64,000 bases of DNA from Hirsutella rhossiliensis (taxonomy: Eukaryota > Ascomycota > Sordariomycetes > Hypocreales > Ophiocordycipitaceae): positions 62,001 to 126,000 of the forward strand of contig NW_025408688.1 of assembly GCF_020360975.1 (NCBI RefSeq), in the 5' to 3' direction. Made by a program: the position numbers and the translations under genes. Shown here one piece after another: positions 35,176 to 44,007 of the stretch. The notes under the pieces are model-generated. The model searched no databases, was not told where the DNA came from, and was given only the letters and a program-made list of their open reading frames with translations. The number at the start of each line of letters is the position of its first letter. The stretch's first letter is position 1.

Positions 35176-36810
35176 TTAGGTTGTTAATCTCTTGGGTATC
35201 GGACTGTTCAAAGGGGCACCTGGTGTGGTGATGTGGCCTTCGCGGCGCAATTGAACAGCGTGATCATAGTGATTAACTTCCTTCTTTGACAGGTTGGCTA
35301 CGCCGGTCTTGGGCTTGTTCTTGGAGCCTTTGGGGCGTCCTCGTCGGCGTTGTTCAGGTAGGAGCACAGGGGCAGGGGCATCATCTTGATCGGGGTTAGG
35401 GGGTGCATTGGGGTCGACTCGTCGGGGATTTGGCTGCGAGTCGTCGTGGGGTTGTGATGAGGGGGCCTGAGGATCACGGTGGTATTTCTTGACCGCTGTG
35501 ATCCTGAAGTTGCGGGGGCCATTGACATGATTGATTGTTATTTCGTGGCCGTTATTGCCGATAACGATCCACGGGCCGGTCCAGCCGTCAGCCTCTCTCC
35601 ACACGAGGACCTCGCTCTGCAGGGGAAGCTCTGCAGCGCGCTCTACATTTGGTCCATTCCTCGTGTTGAGGGCATCTCTAACCTGACGGGCAGCGGCAGC
35701 ACGGTGCAGAGCTGCCATGGCTTTCCGAATAGCCTCTGCGCGCTTGATCATAGGGGGAGAGGGCGGTGAATCGTGGTTGATTCGTGGGTATGCGCCGAAG
35801 ACGAGGAGGGTAGGGACAAGGCCATCCGGGCCGGCTGTGTCATTGACTGCCTTTACAGCCATTTGGAGGAGGGCATCTGGGCTTCTCGACTCACCCAACT
35901 CTGCTTGGAGGATATCGTAGGCGCGGCGGAGGGGGCCGTGTGCCTTTTCTACCTTTCCAATCGAGTTGTGGGCTTCGATAGGCACCTGCCTGCAAGTGAT
36001 ACCCATCAGCGATGCCTCTTTTTGGAACTCCTCTGCTGCAAAGTTAGTGCCGGCATCGTGGCGCATAAAGTCCGGGGGGCCTTGGTAGGTGTCTATCCAC
36101 AGCATCCGTAGCGTTTCCCAGGTGTCTCGGGCGGTCATCGAGGGGAGGAACCTGGCGCCTTGGAACGCTGTGGCTTCGTCGATCACGTGTAGCACAGGCT
36201 TTCCGCCTATTTGGACTACATCCGCGGTTATCTCGAAATTGAACTCGCGGTCGTCTCTAAGGGTAAACCTGAAGCGTTGGGGGGAGGTGCCGTTGATTTG
36301 ACAGTGGTGGCACATCCTCGTGATCTCACGGATTGACTGCTCATCAATATCATCATGCCCGGCACATCTAAGCAGTCGGTGGAGTCTAGCTGTGGCCGGG
36401 TGACCGAATCGTCGGTGAAGTCGTCGCAATTCGCGTTCGGTCAGGAATACTCTCGCAGTCTCTTCTTCACCTAGATGGAACCATGCGTGGCCCCATTTAC
36501 GTACTGCGGGAACGCGAATGTCATCGCGGACGACTTCGTTGGTCTGATTGTTGAAAAAGCCTAGCCGGTCCATATCGGCTAGGGAGAGGAGGAACGGGGT
36601 CTTAGTGGGAAGAACGTGGAAATCAACGGGCCCGAATGCCGTGCGAATCGCGGTCGCACCGACAGACACAATCCGGGGTCCATCTCCAAAGGAGATGCCT
36701 GCCTGGCCTGCGCGGGTGGTATCGAGGGTAGCGCAGTGGTCTTCGCGCTGCCAGGCATGGAATTGGTCTAGGCCAGCGGTTGAAACGTCGGAAGCACCTG
36801 TGTCGAGCAT
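35176..36810 (-). CDS. Copia-2 protease-integrase
   Basis: A 544-codon uninterrupted frame. The protease begins MLDTGASDVSTAG (D-T-G). The pre-integrase zinc site has RRLHRRFGHP and CHHCQING. The integrase catalytic triad lies in EITADVVQIG, MRHDAGTNF and IEAHNSIGKVEKAHG. An acidic, Pro-rich linker leads to an AT-hook, RRRGRPKGSKNK (RGRP core at 35326-35343). Protease cleaves the polyprotein; integrase inserts the cDNA. This is the best-preserved integrase of the three copies. Confidence 0.9.
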   Translation of the reverse strand: MLDTGASDVSTAGLDQFHAWQREDHCATLDTTRAGQAGISFGDGPRIVSVGATAIRTAFGPVDFHVLPTKTPFLLSLADMDRLGFFNNQTNEVVRDDIRVPAVRKWGHAWFHLGEEETARVFLTERELRRLHRRFGHPATARLHRLLRCAGHDDIDEQSIREITRMCHHCQINGTSPQRFRFTLRDDREFNFEITADVVQIGGKPVLHVIDEATAFQGARFLPSMTARDTWETLRMLWIDTYQGPPDFMRHDAGTNFAAEEFQKEASLMGITCRQVPIEAHNSIGKVEKAHGPLRRAYDILQAELGESRSPDALLQMAVKAVNDTAGPDGLVPTLLVFGAYPRINHDSPPSPPMIKRAEAIRKAMAALHRAAAARQVRDALNTRNGPNVERAAELPLQSEVLVWREADGWTGPWIVIGNNGHEITINHVNGPRNFRITAVKKYHRDPQAPSSQPHDDSQPNPRRVDPNAPPNPDQDDAPAPVLLPEQRRRGRPKGSKNKPKTGVANLSKKEVNHYDHAVQLRREGHITTPGAPLNSPIPKRLTT

Positions 36811-37123
36811 GATGCCCTGATAACGCGTTGTGTAACGGTCATCGACAAGGAATTGTTGTGCCGGGGCCTTTTGAGGAGCGCTATAGGCATCTTCCTTAGT
36901 CAGACGGTGTAAAACAGCGTAATCTGCGAGGAATGATTGCGTGAAGAACAGCGAGCCAATCGCTGGGTCTTCATCGTCAATTTCATTGGCAGTATCATAG
37001 TCAGGGACAGGGTCTCGTCAAGTTCATGACCTTCGAATTCGGCGAGGAACATGGCGAAGTCCGGGGTCGTGTCGGAGGCATTGTGGGCATTAAGGAAATA
37101 CATCCGTGATTGTTTCCGTTCTT

Positions 37124-38596
37124 CTATGGTATGCTTGGTAGACCAACAGCCAGCTTTGCCGCAGATGAAGCACACCTTCTTTCTCTGCGGCTGTCGTTTG
37201 GGGTTCGCGCTGTTATTGTTGCGGAAGGGGGGTCTATTCTGTTGATACTTGCGGTCGGTATACCATTGGGTGCTACCGTTGTCCGTGATCGCAAGTTCAA
37301 TAGAGGCGCGGAGGTCGGCAAAGAGTTGTTCGCAATGGGCGGGGCTTTGTACAAGGCTTGCTTGAGCTCAGGCGTTCCACGGCAAGCGTGGATGACTGCG
37401 TTGCGGAGGTTGCTTTCGCCAGCTATTTCCGGCCCAATCGCTCGTTGACACAATTGGAGCTTGTCAAGCATTATATCAAGCACAGCGTGGAGGTCCTTGT
37501 CACTGTGCTTGCTACGGACACTGTTGAAGGTGATAGTTGACCAGTCCGTATGGTAATGCTCCAGATTCACGTTGGTATCGAAATGTTGCTTAAGTTGTCG
37601 GTAAGCGGCGGCGAACGTGAGGTCTGGGTCAAGATAAAGGTCATAGTAGGTCTTTGCTCGACCTGTAAGGGCGCGGGGGAGAAAGGCGTGTAGCTGGCTC
37701 TCGGGGACTTCAACCGAACGGCAGGTGGTTAGGAAGTTCCTGATCTTATCGTCAAGGAGATCGTAAGGTTGACCTGAGTAGGCATCTTCCTTATTCCAAA
37801 TCTTGACGAAGAGGGCGAGAGTCTGGGCATTGGTCGGGGTGTTCGGCACGTCTCGTGGTGGCAATGTGCGGTATGGGGTGTATTGTGGCGGATCTGACTT
37901 GGCTCTTGGGGGAATCGCCACTGAATTGGGGTAGGTAATAGGGGGAGCTGGTGTTACCTGGGAGCTATCCTTGTGCGGTGAGGAAGGTGTAGCTCGTCGG
38001 AGCGTTTGTAAAAGCGGTTGGGGTGACGGATTGAGTGGCCTGCTGGACAGGTTGTACAGGCGGTTGAATAGGTGGTGAGAGGCAAAGGGATCGCTGCGGG
38101 CGTGGGTTGTGCTCCTTCGTCGATGGAGGCGACCGGGGTATCCTGGGTTTCCAATATTCTTCGGTGACGAGGAAGCGAGAAGATAGTCATGTCGGCATCT
38201 TCTCAAGGGGCCAGTGATCACTTCCTTCGTACGAAGATAGTTGACGAATGCAGCTCGAATCGTTGGCTCAATCCTTCCGAAGAGTGCACTATTCCATCCT
38301 TCGAAGTGCTCTTGGAACATAATAAGAGTGTCGATTCTCCCTACATTGGCTCTCTCATAGTCGGTCCACGCACGGGCGAGTTGTGTGATCAGGTGGCGTG
38401 GCGTTGGCTCTTCCTCTGGGTTCACAGGGGTGCCAGAGGATAGGTCAATGTCTGACAGGTCGATCGGTATGCCAGTATATTTGTCCAGCCATCCTTGCAC
38501 TCTCTCCTGGCTTGGGGGATCGCGAGCAATATAGATAGTAGGGACGGGGGTATTACTACTGCCTCCCGGGGCACTGCTGCTAGGTCCTGCAGACAT
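37124..38596 (-). CDS. Copia-2 gag
   Basis: A 490-codon ORF from ATG 38596 (MSAGPSSSAPGGSSN). A capsid-like core carries KIWNKEDAYSGQPYDLLDDK, then TYYDLYLDPDLTFAAAYRQL, parallel to Copia-1 gag. The C-terminal ~60 codons are out of frame. The true continuation (37175-36900) carries the knuckle CFICGKAGCWSTKH (37131-37172), again C-C-C-H. A one-base shift near 37330 separates the two. It would form the particle shell and bind element RNA. Confidence 0.85.
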   Translation of the reverse strand: MSAGPSSSAPGGSSNTPVPTIYIARDPPSQERVQGWLDKYTGIPIDLSDIDLSSGTPVNPEEEPTPRHLITQLARAWTDYERANVGRIDTLIMFQEHFEGWNSALFGRIEPTIRAAFVNYLRTKEVITGPLRRCRHDYLLASSSPKNIGNPGYPGRLHRRRSTTHARSDPFASHHLFNRLYNLSSRPLNPSPQPLLQTLRRATPSSPHKDSSQVTPAPPITYPNSVAIPPRAKSDPPQYTPYRTLPPRDVPNTPTNAQTLALFVKIWNKEDAYSGQPYDLLDDKIRNFLTTCRSVEVPESQLHAFLPRALTGRAKTYYDLYLDPDLTFAAAYRQLKQHFDTNVNLEHYHTDWSTITFNSVRSKHSDKDLHAVLDIMLDKLQLCQRAIGPEIAGESNLRNAVIHACRGTPELKQALYKAPPIANNSLPTSAPLLNLRSRTTVAPNGIPTASINRIDPPSATITARTPNDSRRERRCASSAAKLAVGLPSIP

Positions 38597-38696
38597 AGTG
38601 TCGGAGGTGAATGGTAGTAATCAATTGTACTGATTAAAGCACAATCGCGAGGGAGTCGGAATGCGTTGCTGACGCAGCTAAGCTATGTCTTTTCCT

Positions 38697-38965
38697 TTCC
38701 TTCGAACGGTCGGTGAGTTGCTCGGCGGAACGGCAGTTAGGAATAGCAATAGGTTAGCCGTAGGTTCTGCTTCTTTCTTCCGAACGGCACAGTGAGTTGA
38801 AGGCGGATCGGAATAAGGAGTGTCTCCTGCTCTTAGCACAAACTTGTCGTCTTCGAACGGTCGGTGAGTTGCTCGGCGGAACGAATCACGGAGTTTGTCT
38901 CTTCTACCCGTAGAGGAAAGTATCACTTTCTCCGAACGGCACGGTGAATTGCAGGCGGATCAGAT
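38697..38965 (-). repeat. Alternating A-B-A-B leader repeats of Copia-2
   Basis: Between LTR and gag start four ~30-bp motifs occur at 38702, 38780, 38853 and 38932. Type A (plus strand) is CGAACGGTCGGTGAGTTGCT; type B is CGAACGGCACGGTGAATTGC with small variants. Spacing is 73-79 bp. They lie in the untranslated leader of the element RNA. Confidence 0.8.
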
Positions 38966-39027
38966 CGGTGACTCTTCGTCTACCTTGCTGCTCTGTGGCT
39001 CCTTCGGGACCTGGAACCACTGATCAG

Positions 39028-39299
39028 TGATGGTAGGCACCTATGTGCCTACAGATACGCATGCGCACAAGCTGTAGGCTGAGTCACAGTCACGACAGGT
39101 AGGGTAACCGGTGATGACTTCAATTGTAACTAACTAGGAAGAGGAAGCTATTCACAAGAAACGGAATGTGCACCGGTAATGGGGCATGCAGCCGGGGCTG
39201 CGTGCCCTGATCGCGGGGTAGGGTGTCACGTGGGAGTCGTGCATGAACCGTGATGGTATCCCGATTGCACGGGTTACTCAGCAGGTTAGTATTCCAACA
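39028..39299 (-). repeat. Copia-2 5' LTR (33305-33577 is the 3' LTR)
   Basis: In element orientation it begins TGTTGGAATACTAACC and ends CTACCATCA. It contains a CACGTG and, at its end, a 7-bp hairpin (TAGGCAC / GTGCCTA) plus an 8-bp one (GCCTACAG / CTGTAGGC). Immediately internal (39018-39027) is the primer-site decamer CTGATCAGTG, also found after the Copia-1 LTR. Confidence 0.95.
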
Positions 39300-39304
39300 C
39301 TTAA

Positions 39305-39679
39305 GCTTATCAATAATTATTAATATATATTGCAGTACGAGATGGGCAGCAAGCATTAATCTTGAGTGGAATAAAGCTCTTGATTCTTCTATCTAGAGAG
39401 GGAGTGTAAATGATCTTATATAGCTAGAAGAACAGTGGAAGTGAATGAATAACCCAGCTGTTGGGTTGTGGCTGTGAAAAGCGTAGGCAAAAGGAAGGTT
39501 AATTGCCTGCATTAGCCTAGGTTGACTGGAAGACAAAATGAGTCTTGGCTGAGTATACGGCCGAATATGCCTCGGCTGAGGGAATGGTGAATAAGCCTTG
39601 CAAAAGAAAGGTTGATGAGGCTTGTAGATATTGATGTGCCAGTGTAACAGTGCAACATGTACGATCCGCGCGCTCGTTG
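39305..39679. other. AT-rich segment between Copia-2 and Copia-3
   Basis: Before Copia-2 inserted, this was contiguous with 33260-33304. On the minus strand it holds TATATAAGATC and could be an LTR remnant starting TGTTGCACTG near 39660, but no matched end or target duplication was found. Confidence 0.4.
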
Positions 39680-40861
39680 CTCGACGTAGCGTTGGCTATG
39701 ATCAAATGCTTTGGGGTCAATGGTGGCGATTTTGGTGGCTTGTCCTTTTTGCTGAAGCGATAGGGATCCTATGTCCAGCAGGGTAAGTTTTGCACCATTG
39801 AAGTCAACCGTTGTTCCTGGGGTCATCGATGTCTTTGGTTTGGCTCGAAATTGTGCTTCCTCGAGCTTTTCTTCTTCACGGGCGGAAAAGCTGTCTGTTC
39901 CAAGCATAAGGGTATCATCTGTCTGCATTCCAACAATGCCAAACGTGTTAGGGCCGGTGTTTGTGATCAAAAGGCAGGAATCATAGGTTGAAGTAGACAT
40001 ATCAAGGTTCTTGAGGTGATGTTGTTGATATGTACGATACCAATGGACTCCAGTTTCTGCAATTCCGTATAGGGGCTTGATAACACGAATGATCGTTCCA
40101 TGGGGGTATTTGCCTTGCAATTCGGTGGGCAAATAGGTCAGAATTGTCCGGAATAGCTCGGTTTGGGATTGTGGGTATGCTTGAGTGATGTCGCGAAGGG
40201 AAAGGGTCATGCCGTTGCCTTGAAGAAGTCCGGGGGCAATAGCTAAAATGAGTCTTTGACTAACGCGTTGAATTGTCGGAGATTGCGTTAGTAGGGTGGT
40301 CTTCTCAAAGTCGCTATGTCCTTGAACAACAAGTCGTGATTTCTCGTACGGTTTGGTGTCTTTGCCTTTGACTTCACGAACCATTCGGGAGCGAAAGATG
40401 TGATGATTACCGTGAATCATTCGATCGTATCGTTCAAAGCTGAATACACCTCGTCCTACGAGGTCAGTGATCTCGATGTTATCGGATTCTTCAAATGGGG
40501 CGCCGGGAGCAGTGATGATGCCTTCATTCCTGAGTTTGATGGATAAAGCGTATGCATCTTCTTCCTTCTGAGTCAGGAAACTTTGGCCTGGAGGAGCGGT
40601 CATCATGATCAAATCCTTTGGCTTGTTCTTGGATCCGGGTGGGCGTCCTCTCTTGCGGGGTGCCGGGGGGTCAGGTCGGGCAGGGGTTTCTTCGTCCTGG
40701 GCAGGGGCAGGAACTTGAGGGATTGTGGAGTCATCACGCAGGTACGGCTGTACGTGCGTGGAACGAAAGACTTGGGGGCCATTGACTGTATCAATCGTGA
40801 CGTTATGTCCGTCAATCGAAGCAATCTTGAAAGGTCCTTGCCAGCCGTCTTTTCTCTCCAA
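39680..40861 (-). pseudogene. Copia-3 integrase tail and reverse transcriptase
   Basis: One long frame (~390 codons) covers the integrase C-terminus, the AT-hook RKRGRPPGSKNK (40634-40651), then RT: FSFERYDRMIHGNHH, KSRLVVQGHSDFEKTTLLTQ, LSLRDITQAYPQS, and the catalytic GMQTDDTLMLG (QTDD at 39914-39925). This is the least interrupted RT of the three. The last ~45 codons (to 39512) do not match copia RNase H, marking the truncation. Confidence 0.85.
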
Positions 40862-42091
40862 ACACGAACTTCACTTTGCAGTGGGAGGATAAAACGTCGG
40901 CGGTGGACGGTCCGTTGCGCGTGCGAAGGGCATCTTTAACTTGTCTTTCCGCTGAGAGTTGGCGGAGCGTCTTCATCGCTTTCTGCATCGCGGCCGACCT
41001 TTTCAGGGTAGAAGCAGAAGGGGGCGATTCCGCAGTTAAACGAGGGTAGGCGCCAAAGACAAGCAAAGTTGGAACAATCCCGTCAGGTCCAGCTGTGTCG
41101 TTAATAGCTTTAAAGCCATTTGGAGCACTGCTTCGGCGGAGGTGACGTTGCTTAGTTCCGCGTTTAGGATGTCATACGCGCGTCGGAGGGGGGCGTTATA
41201 TCTTTCAATTTTTCCGATGGACCAATGCGTCTCAACAGGCACTTGAGAGCATTTGATCCCCATGAGTTTTGCTTCTTGGCGGAACTCCATTGAAGCAAAG
41301 TTGGTCCCTGCGTCGTGTCGAATGGTGTCAGGGGGTCCAAGGTACGTGTCGATCCAGGCGGTCCGAAGGGTCTCCCATGTATCCTTAGCTGACATTGAGG
41401 TAGGAATCTTGCTCCTGGAAAGCAGTGGCTGCGTCCACAACGTGCAAAACAGGGCGTTGTGGGCTTCCTAGGTACATCACATCAACGATGATTTCGTAAT
41501 TGAACTCTTGGTCATCCTTGAGGGTGAATTTGAAGCGTCTCGGGCTTGCGAGTGCATTTGACAGTGATGGCAGAACTTAGAGACAGTCTCTAATGTGCCT
41601 ATCGAGACGTCGCTGTGGCCAGCTTGCTTCAGAAGGTGATATAGCCTAGGGACTGCTGGGTGTCCAAATCGTCGGTGAAGTGTACGAATCTCAGCCTCTG
41701 TGAGAAACGTGATGGAGTCTTCGGCCTTAGAGAGAAAGAACCAGGGGTGTCCCCATTTACGGGTGACAGGGATGCTCATTTGGCGATTAGTACAATGATT
41801 AGTACATTCGATGGTGTCTTTGATGTTGTTAAAATATATTCCAAGACGGTCCATATCGGCCAAAGAAAGCAGGAAAGGGGTAGGAGTCTGAAGAATATGG
41901 AACGTGATCCGTCCGACTGGTGTTTTGAGGGCGATGGAGCCAACCGAGTGAATGGCTTCGCCATTCCCGAATTTGATGGTAGCCTGGCCGGACTTGGAGC
42001 TGTCTAGGGCTACAGAGCGATCTTCTCGTTGTAAAGCAATGTACTGAGAGTGACCGGCTGTAGAGACTTTGGCTGCACCTGTGTCAATCAT
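40812..42091 (-). pseudogene. Copia-3 protease and integrase
   Basis: Protease MIDTGAAKVSTAG from ATG 42091. Zinc site RTLHRRFGHP and CHHCQMHS. The integrase core has IRHDAGTNF and VETHWSIGKIER at 41440-41036. Frame changes near 41480 and 41070 break it into three pieces. Confidence 0.8.
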
Positions 42092-42188
42092 GATGCCTTG
42101 GAATTTGTCTTTGAATAGCGGTCTTCAATAACAAATTGTGAGGCGGGAACAGTGTTTTGATCTGTACGGTAAGCGTCTTCACCAGTGA

Positions 42189-42992
42189 TCAAATGGTTGA
42201 ACGCTTGCTGGCAGAGCATTTGACTTGCTTGCCACTGTTTCGGGTTAGCATCGTCATCCTGATTCTCATCCCAGTCGCCGTCATCGTCAGCGGGTCGCCT
42301 TCAATGCCTTCGTAGTCCGTCACATAGGCCGCGAGTTCCACGGGCGTGCCCGTGAAGTGACAGTGGGCTACATATTGACTCTGGCCTTCTGACGTTCTTC
42401 GGCCGTGTGTTTGATGGACCAGCAGCCTTCTTTGTTGCACACGAAGCACTTCCTAGTCCAGGGGCGGTTGTTGTTGCCTTGAGGGCGTTGGTTGAATCTA
42501 CCGCGGTTGTAGCTCTGGCATCTGAAGTCTCTGCTTCCTCTGTATCCACTACCTCTTTCGCGGTTGTTGTTGTATCGACGATCAAGGTAGTACTGCTGGT
42601 TATCATCCTGGGCGTATTGGGGGGTTGTGCCGCGTGCGAGATGTGTTTCAATGGAAGAACGAAGATCTGCAAACAACGCCTCTATCTTGTTTGATGGCTT
42701 GAAGAGGCGTGCTCCAATTCTGGCACGCCGCGGCAGGCGTTGATAAGGGTTGTTCGAAGGTGAACTTCATCAGCAAATTCCTGCCGAGGGCACGCTGACA
42801 CCGTTGCAACTTGTCGAAGAGTAGCTGGAGCACTTCCTGGAGTGACCTCGTAGCGTTGGCATTATCCATACGAAGCTTAGTGAATGTAGTTGTAGTCCAA
42901 TCCGTGTAGTAATGGGCGTGGTTTCTAAAGGCACGGGCGTGGGAAGAAAGACGGACGAAGCGAGGGCTGAGTCCAATAGCGCCGGAGGGCAA
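42189..42992 (-). pseudogene. Copia-3 gag fragment
   Basis: Capsid C-terminal part in shifting frames, then an R/G/N-rich tail and the knuckle CFVCNKEGCWSIKH at 42407-42448 (C-X2-C-X4-C-X4-H). The N-terminal half of gag is missing. Confidence 0.75.
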
Positions 42993-43019
42993 AAAAAAGG
43001 GGGGCTAGGACGAAAAAGG

Positions 43020-43169
43020 TAATCCTTAAACAACCAAATCGGAAGGCGGGATTTAGAAGTTTTGGGGTTTTTAGGTTCTCCAATCAGCAGGCAAGAAAGG
43101 TTCTCCAATCAGAAGCCAAGATTTTCGAGGGTGAAAGTAGTTTTGGGTTTTTTTCCCGTCCAGAAGAGC
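43020..43169. promoter_or_regulatory. CCAATCA boxes at the left boundary of the Helitron region
   Basis: GGTTCTCCAATCAG occurs twice (~43076 and ~43103) as a direct repeat. CCAATCA matches the HAP/NF-Y-type consensus. Further CCAAT boxes lie at ~43531 and ~43566, and again at ~54295, 54331 and 54374 before the second Helitron unit. Confidence 0.4.
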
Positions 43170-43296
43170 CTTTCGTTCCTCAAGGCAAAGGCAGAGGCCT
43201 GTTGCGTCAGGCACGGTCGCTTCGTCGGCGTACAGGAGAAGGCAACAGGAGAAGGCAACCCAGCGGGGTTGCGCAAAGAGCCTTGAGGAACGAAAG
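43170..43296. repeat. Nested-hairpin repeat H1
   Basis: Perfect 17-bp outer stem CTTTCGTTCCTCAAGGC (43170-43186) / GCCTTGAGGAACGAAAG (43280-43296). Near the 3' side is an inner 7-bp stem GCAACCC / GGGTTGC (43255-43261 and 43266-43272), followed by GCAAAGA. Confidence 0.85.
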
Positions 43297-43392
43297 ACTT
43301 GCGGTTGGAAGGGGAGGCAGTGTGGTTTTCGATCCAGTCAATCCTGATCAATCGATATTGACGGATTGATTGAATTAACCAGTAAGATTGTC

Positions 43393-43448
43393 ACGAGGGG
43401 AAGGCTCGCCAGCCGCGGCTCGCGCAAAGAAGCCTTGAGGAACGAAAG
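43393..43448. repeat. Nested-hairpin repeat H2, 5'-truncated
   Basis: Keeps the inner palindrome AGCCGCGGCT and the 3' outer arm GCCTTGAGGAACGAAAG (43432-43448) but lacks the 5' arm. Confidence 0.75.
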
Positions 43449-43631
43449 TTGGCATTGGCATTGGCAGAGGGGAAACGTGGGGGGGAACAGGGAAGAACCG
43501 GGGAGGAACAGGGGTGGGAAGAGGAGCCGGGACCAATGAGGAGGGATTTTGGGAATCCCAGCCGACCAATCACAAGAGGCGGTCAAAAACCCAGGGCGAA
43601 GGAGGGCGGGGTCAGCGGCGCGTCAGAAGGC

Positions 43632-43699
43632 CTTTCGTTCCTCACGAGGGGAAGGCTCGCCAGCCGCGGCTCGCGCAAAGAGGCCTTTTGGAACGAAAG
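43632..43699. repeat. Nested-hairpin repeat H3
   Basis: Outer stem CTTTCGTTCC (43632-43641) / GGAACGAAAG (43690-43699); inner palindrome AGCCGCGGCT. The interior is nearly identical to H2. Confidence 0.8.
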
Positions 43700-44007
43700 T
43701 TGGCGATGGCGACAGGAGAAAGTCGGGGAGAGGAGAGAGTTGGCGACAGGAGATAGGAGACAGGGGAAGTGAGAGGAAGACAGGAAGAAGAGTGAGATAA
43801 GAGATATGAGATGGAGATCCGGCGAGAGACGTAGAGCATTATCGTGAGTGAAATCGAGACAGAGCGTCAGAGAGGCAGCCTAGGCCGCTGCAAGGAGATT
43901 TTGCTTTGCAAAGGCGCAAAGGGCGTGGAGAGGCGGCAGGGGTGAAGAGAGTTGTGGGTGGGTAATGCATGTGTGGGCGAGTGGAAGGCTCTGAGGATTT
44001 ACAGGTG

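Larger units (their letters stand above)
33305..39299 (-). mobile_element. Copia-2: complete Ty1/copia LTR retrotransposon
   Basis: A 6.0-kb element with ~272-bp LTRs at 33305-33577 and 39028-39299 and perfect target duplications CTTAA (33300-33304 and 39300-39304). Reading leftward: leader with alternating repeats, gag, protease-integrase, RT and RNase H. The LTRs differ by one substitution and five single-base indels, so the insertion is very recent. Gag and protease-integrase are long open frames; RT-RNase H is frameshifted as read. Confidence 0.95.
39680..42975 (-). mobile_element. Copia-3: truncated Ty1/copia relic
   Basis: It contains gag C-terminus, protease, integrase and most of RT, but no RNase H and no recognisable LTR. 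The 5' side ends inside gag at ~42975, where Helitron-associated sequence starts. The 3' side ends just after the YVEQRARGSY block. It is closer to Copia-1 than to Copia-2: compare its THWSIGKIERYNAPLRRAYD with AHWSVGKVERYHAPLRRAF. Confidence 0.85.

Noticed and set aside
39305..39680. Candidate LTR of Copia-3
   Set aside because: TATA-like box present, but no matching second copy, clear terminal dinucleotides or target duplication.
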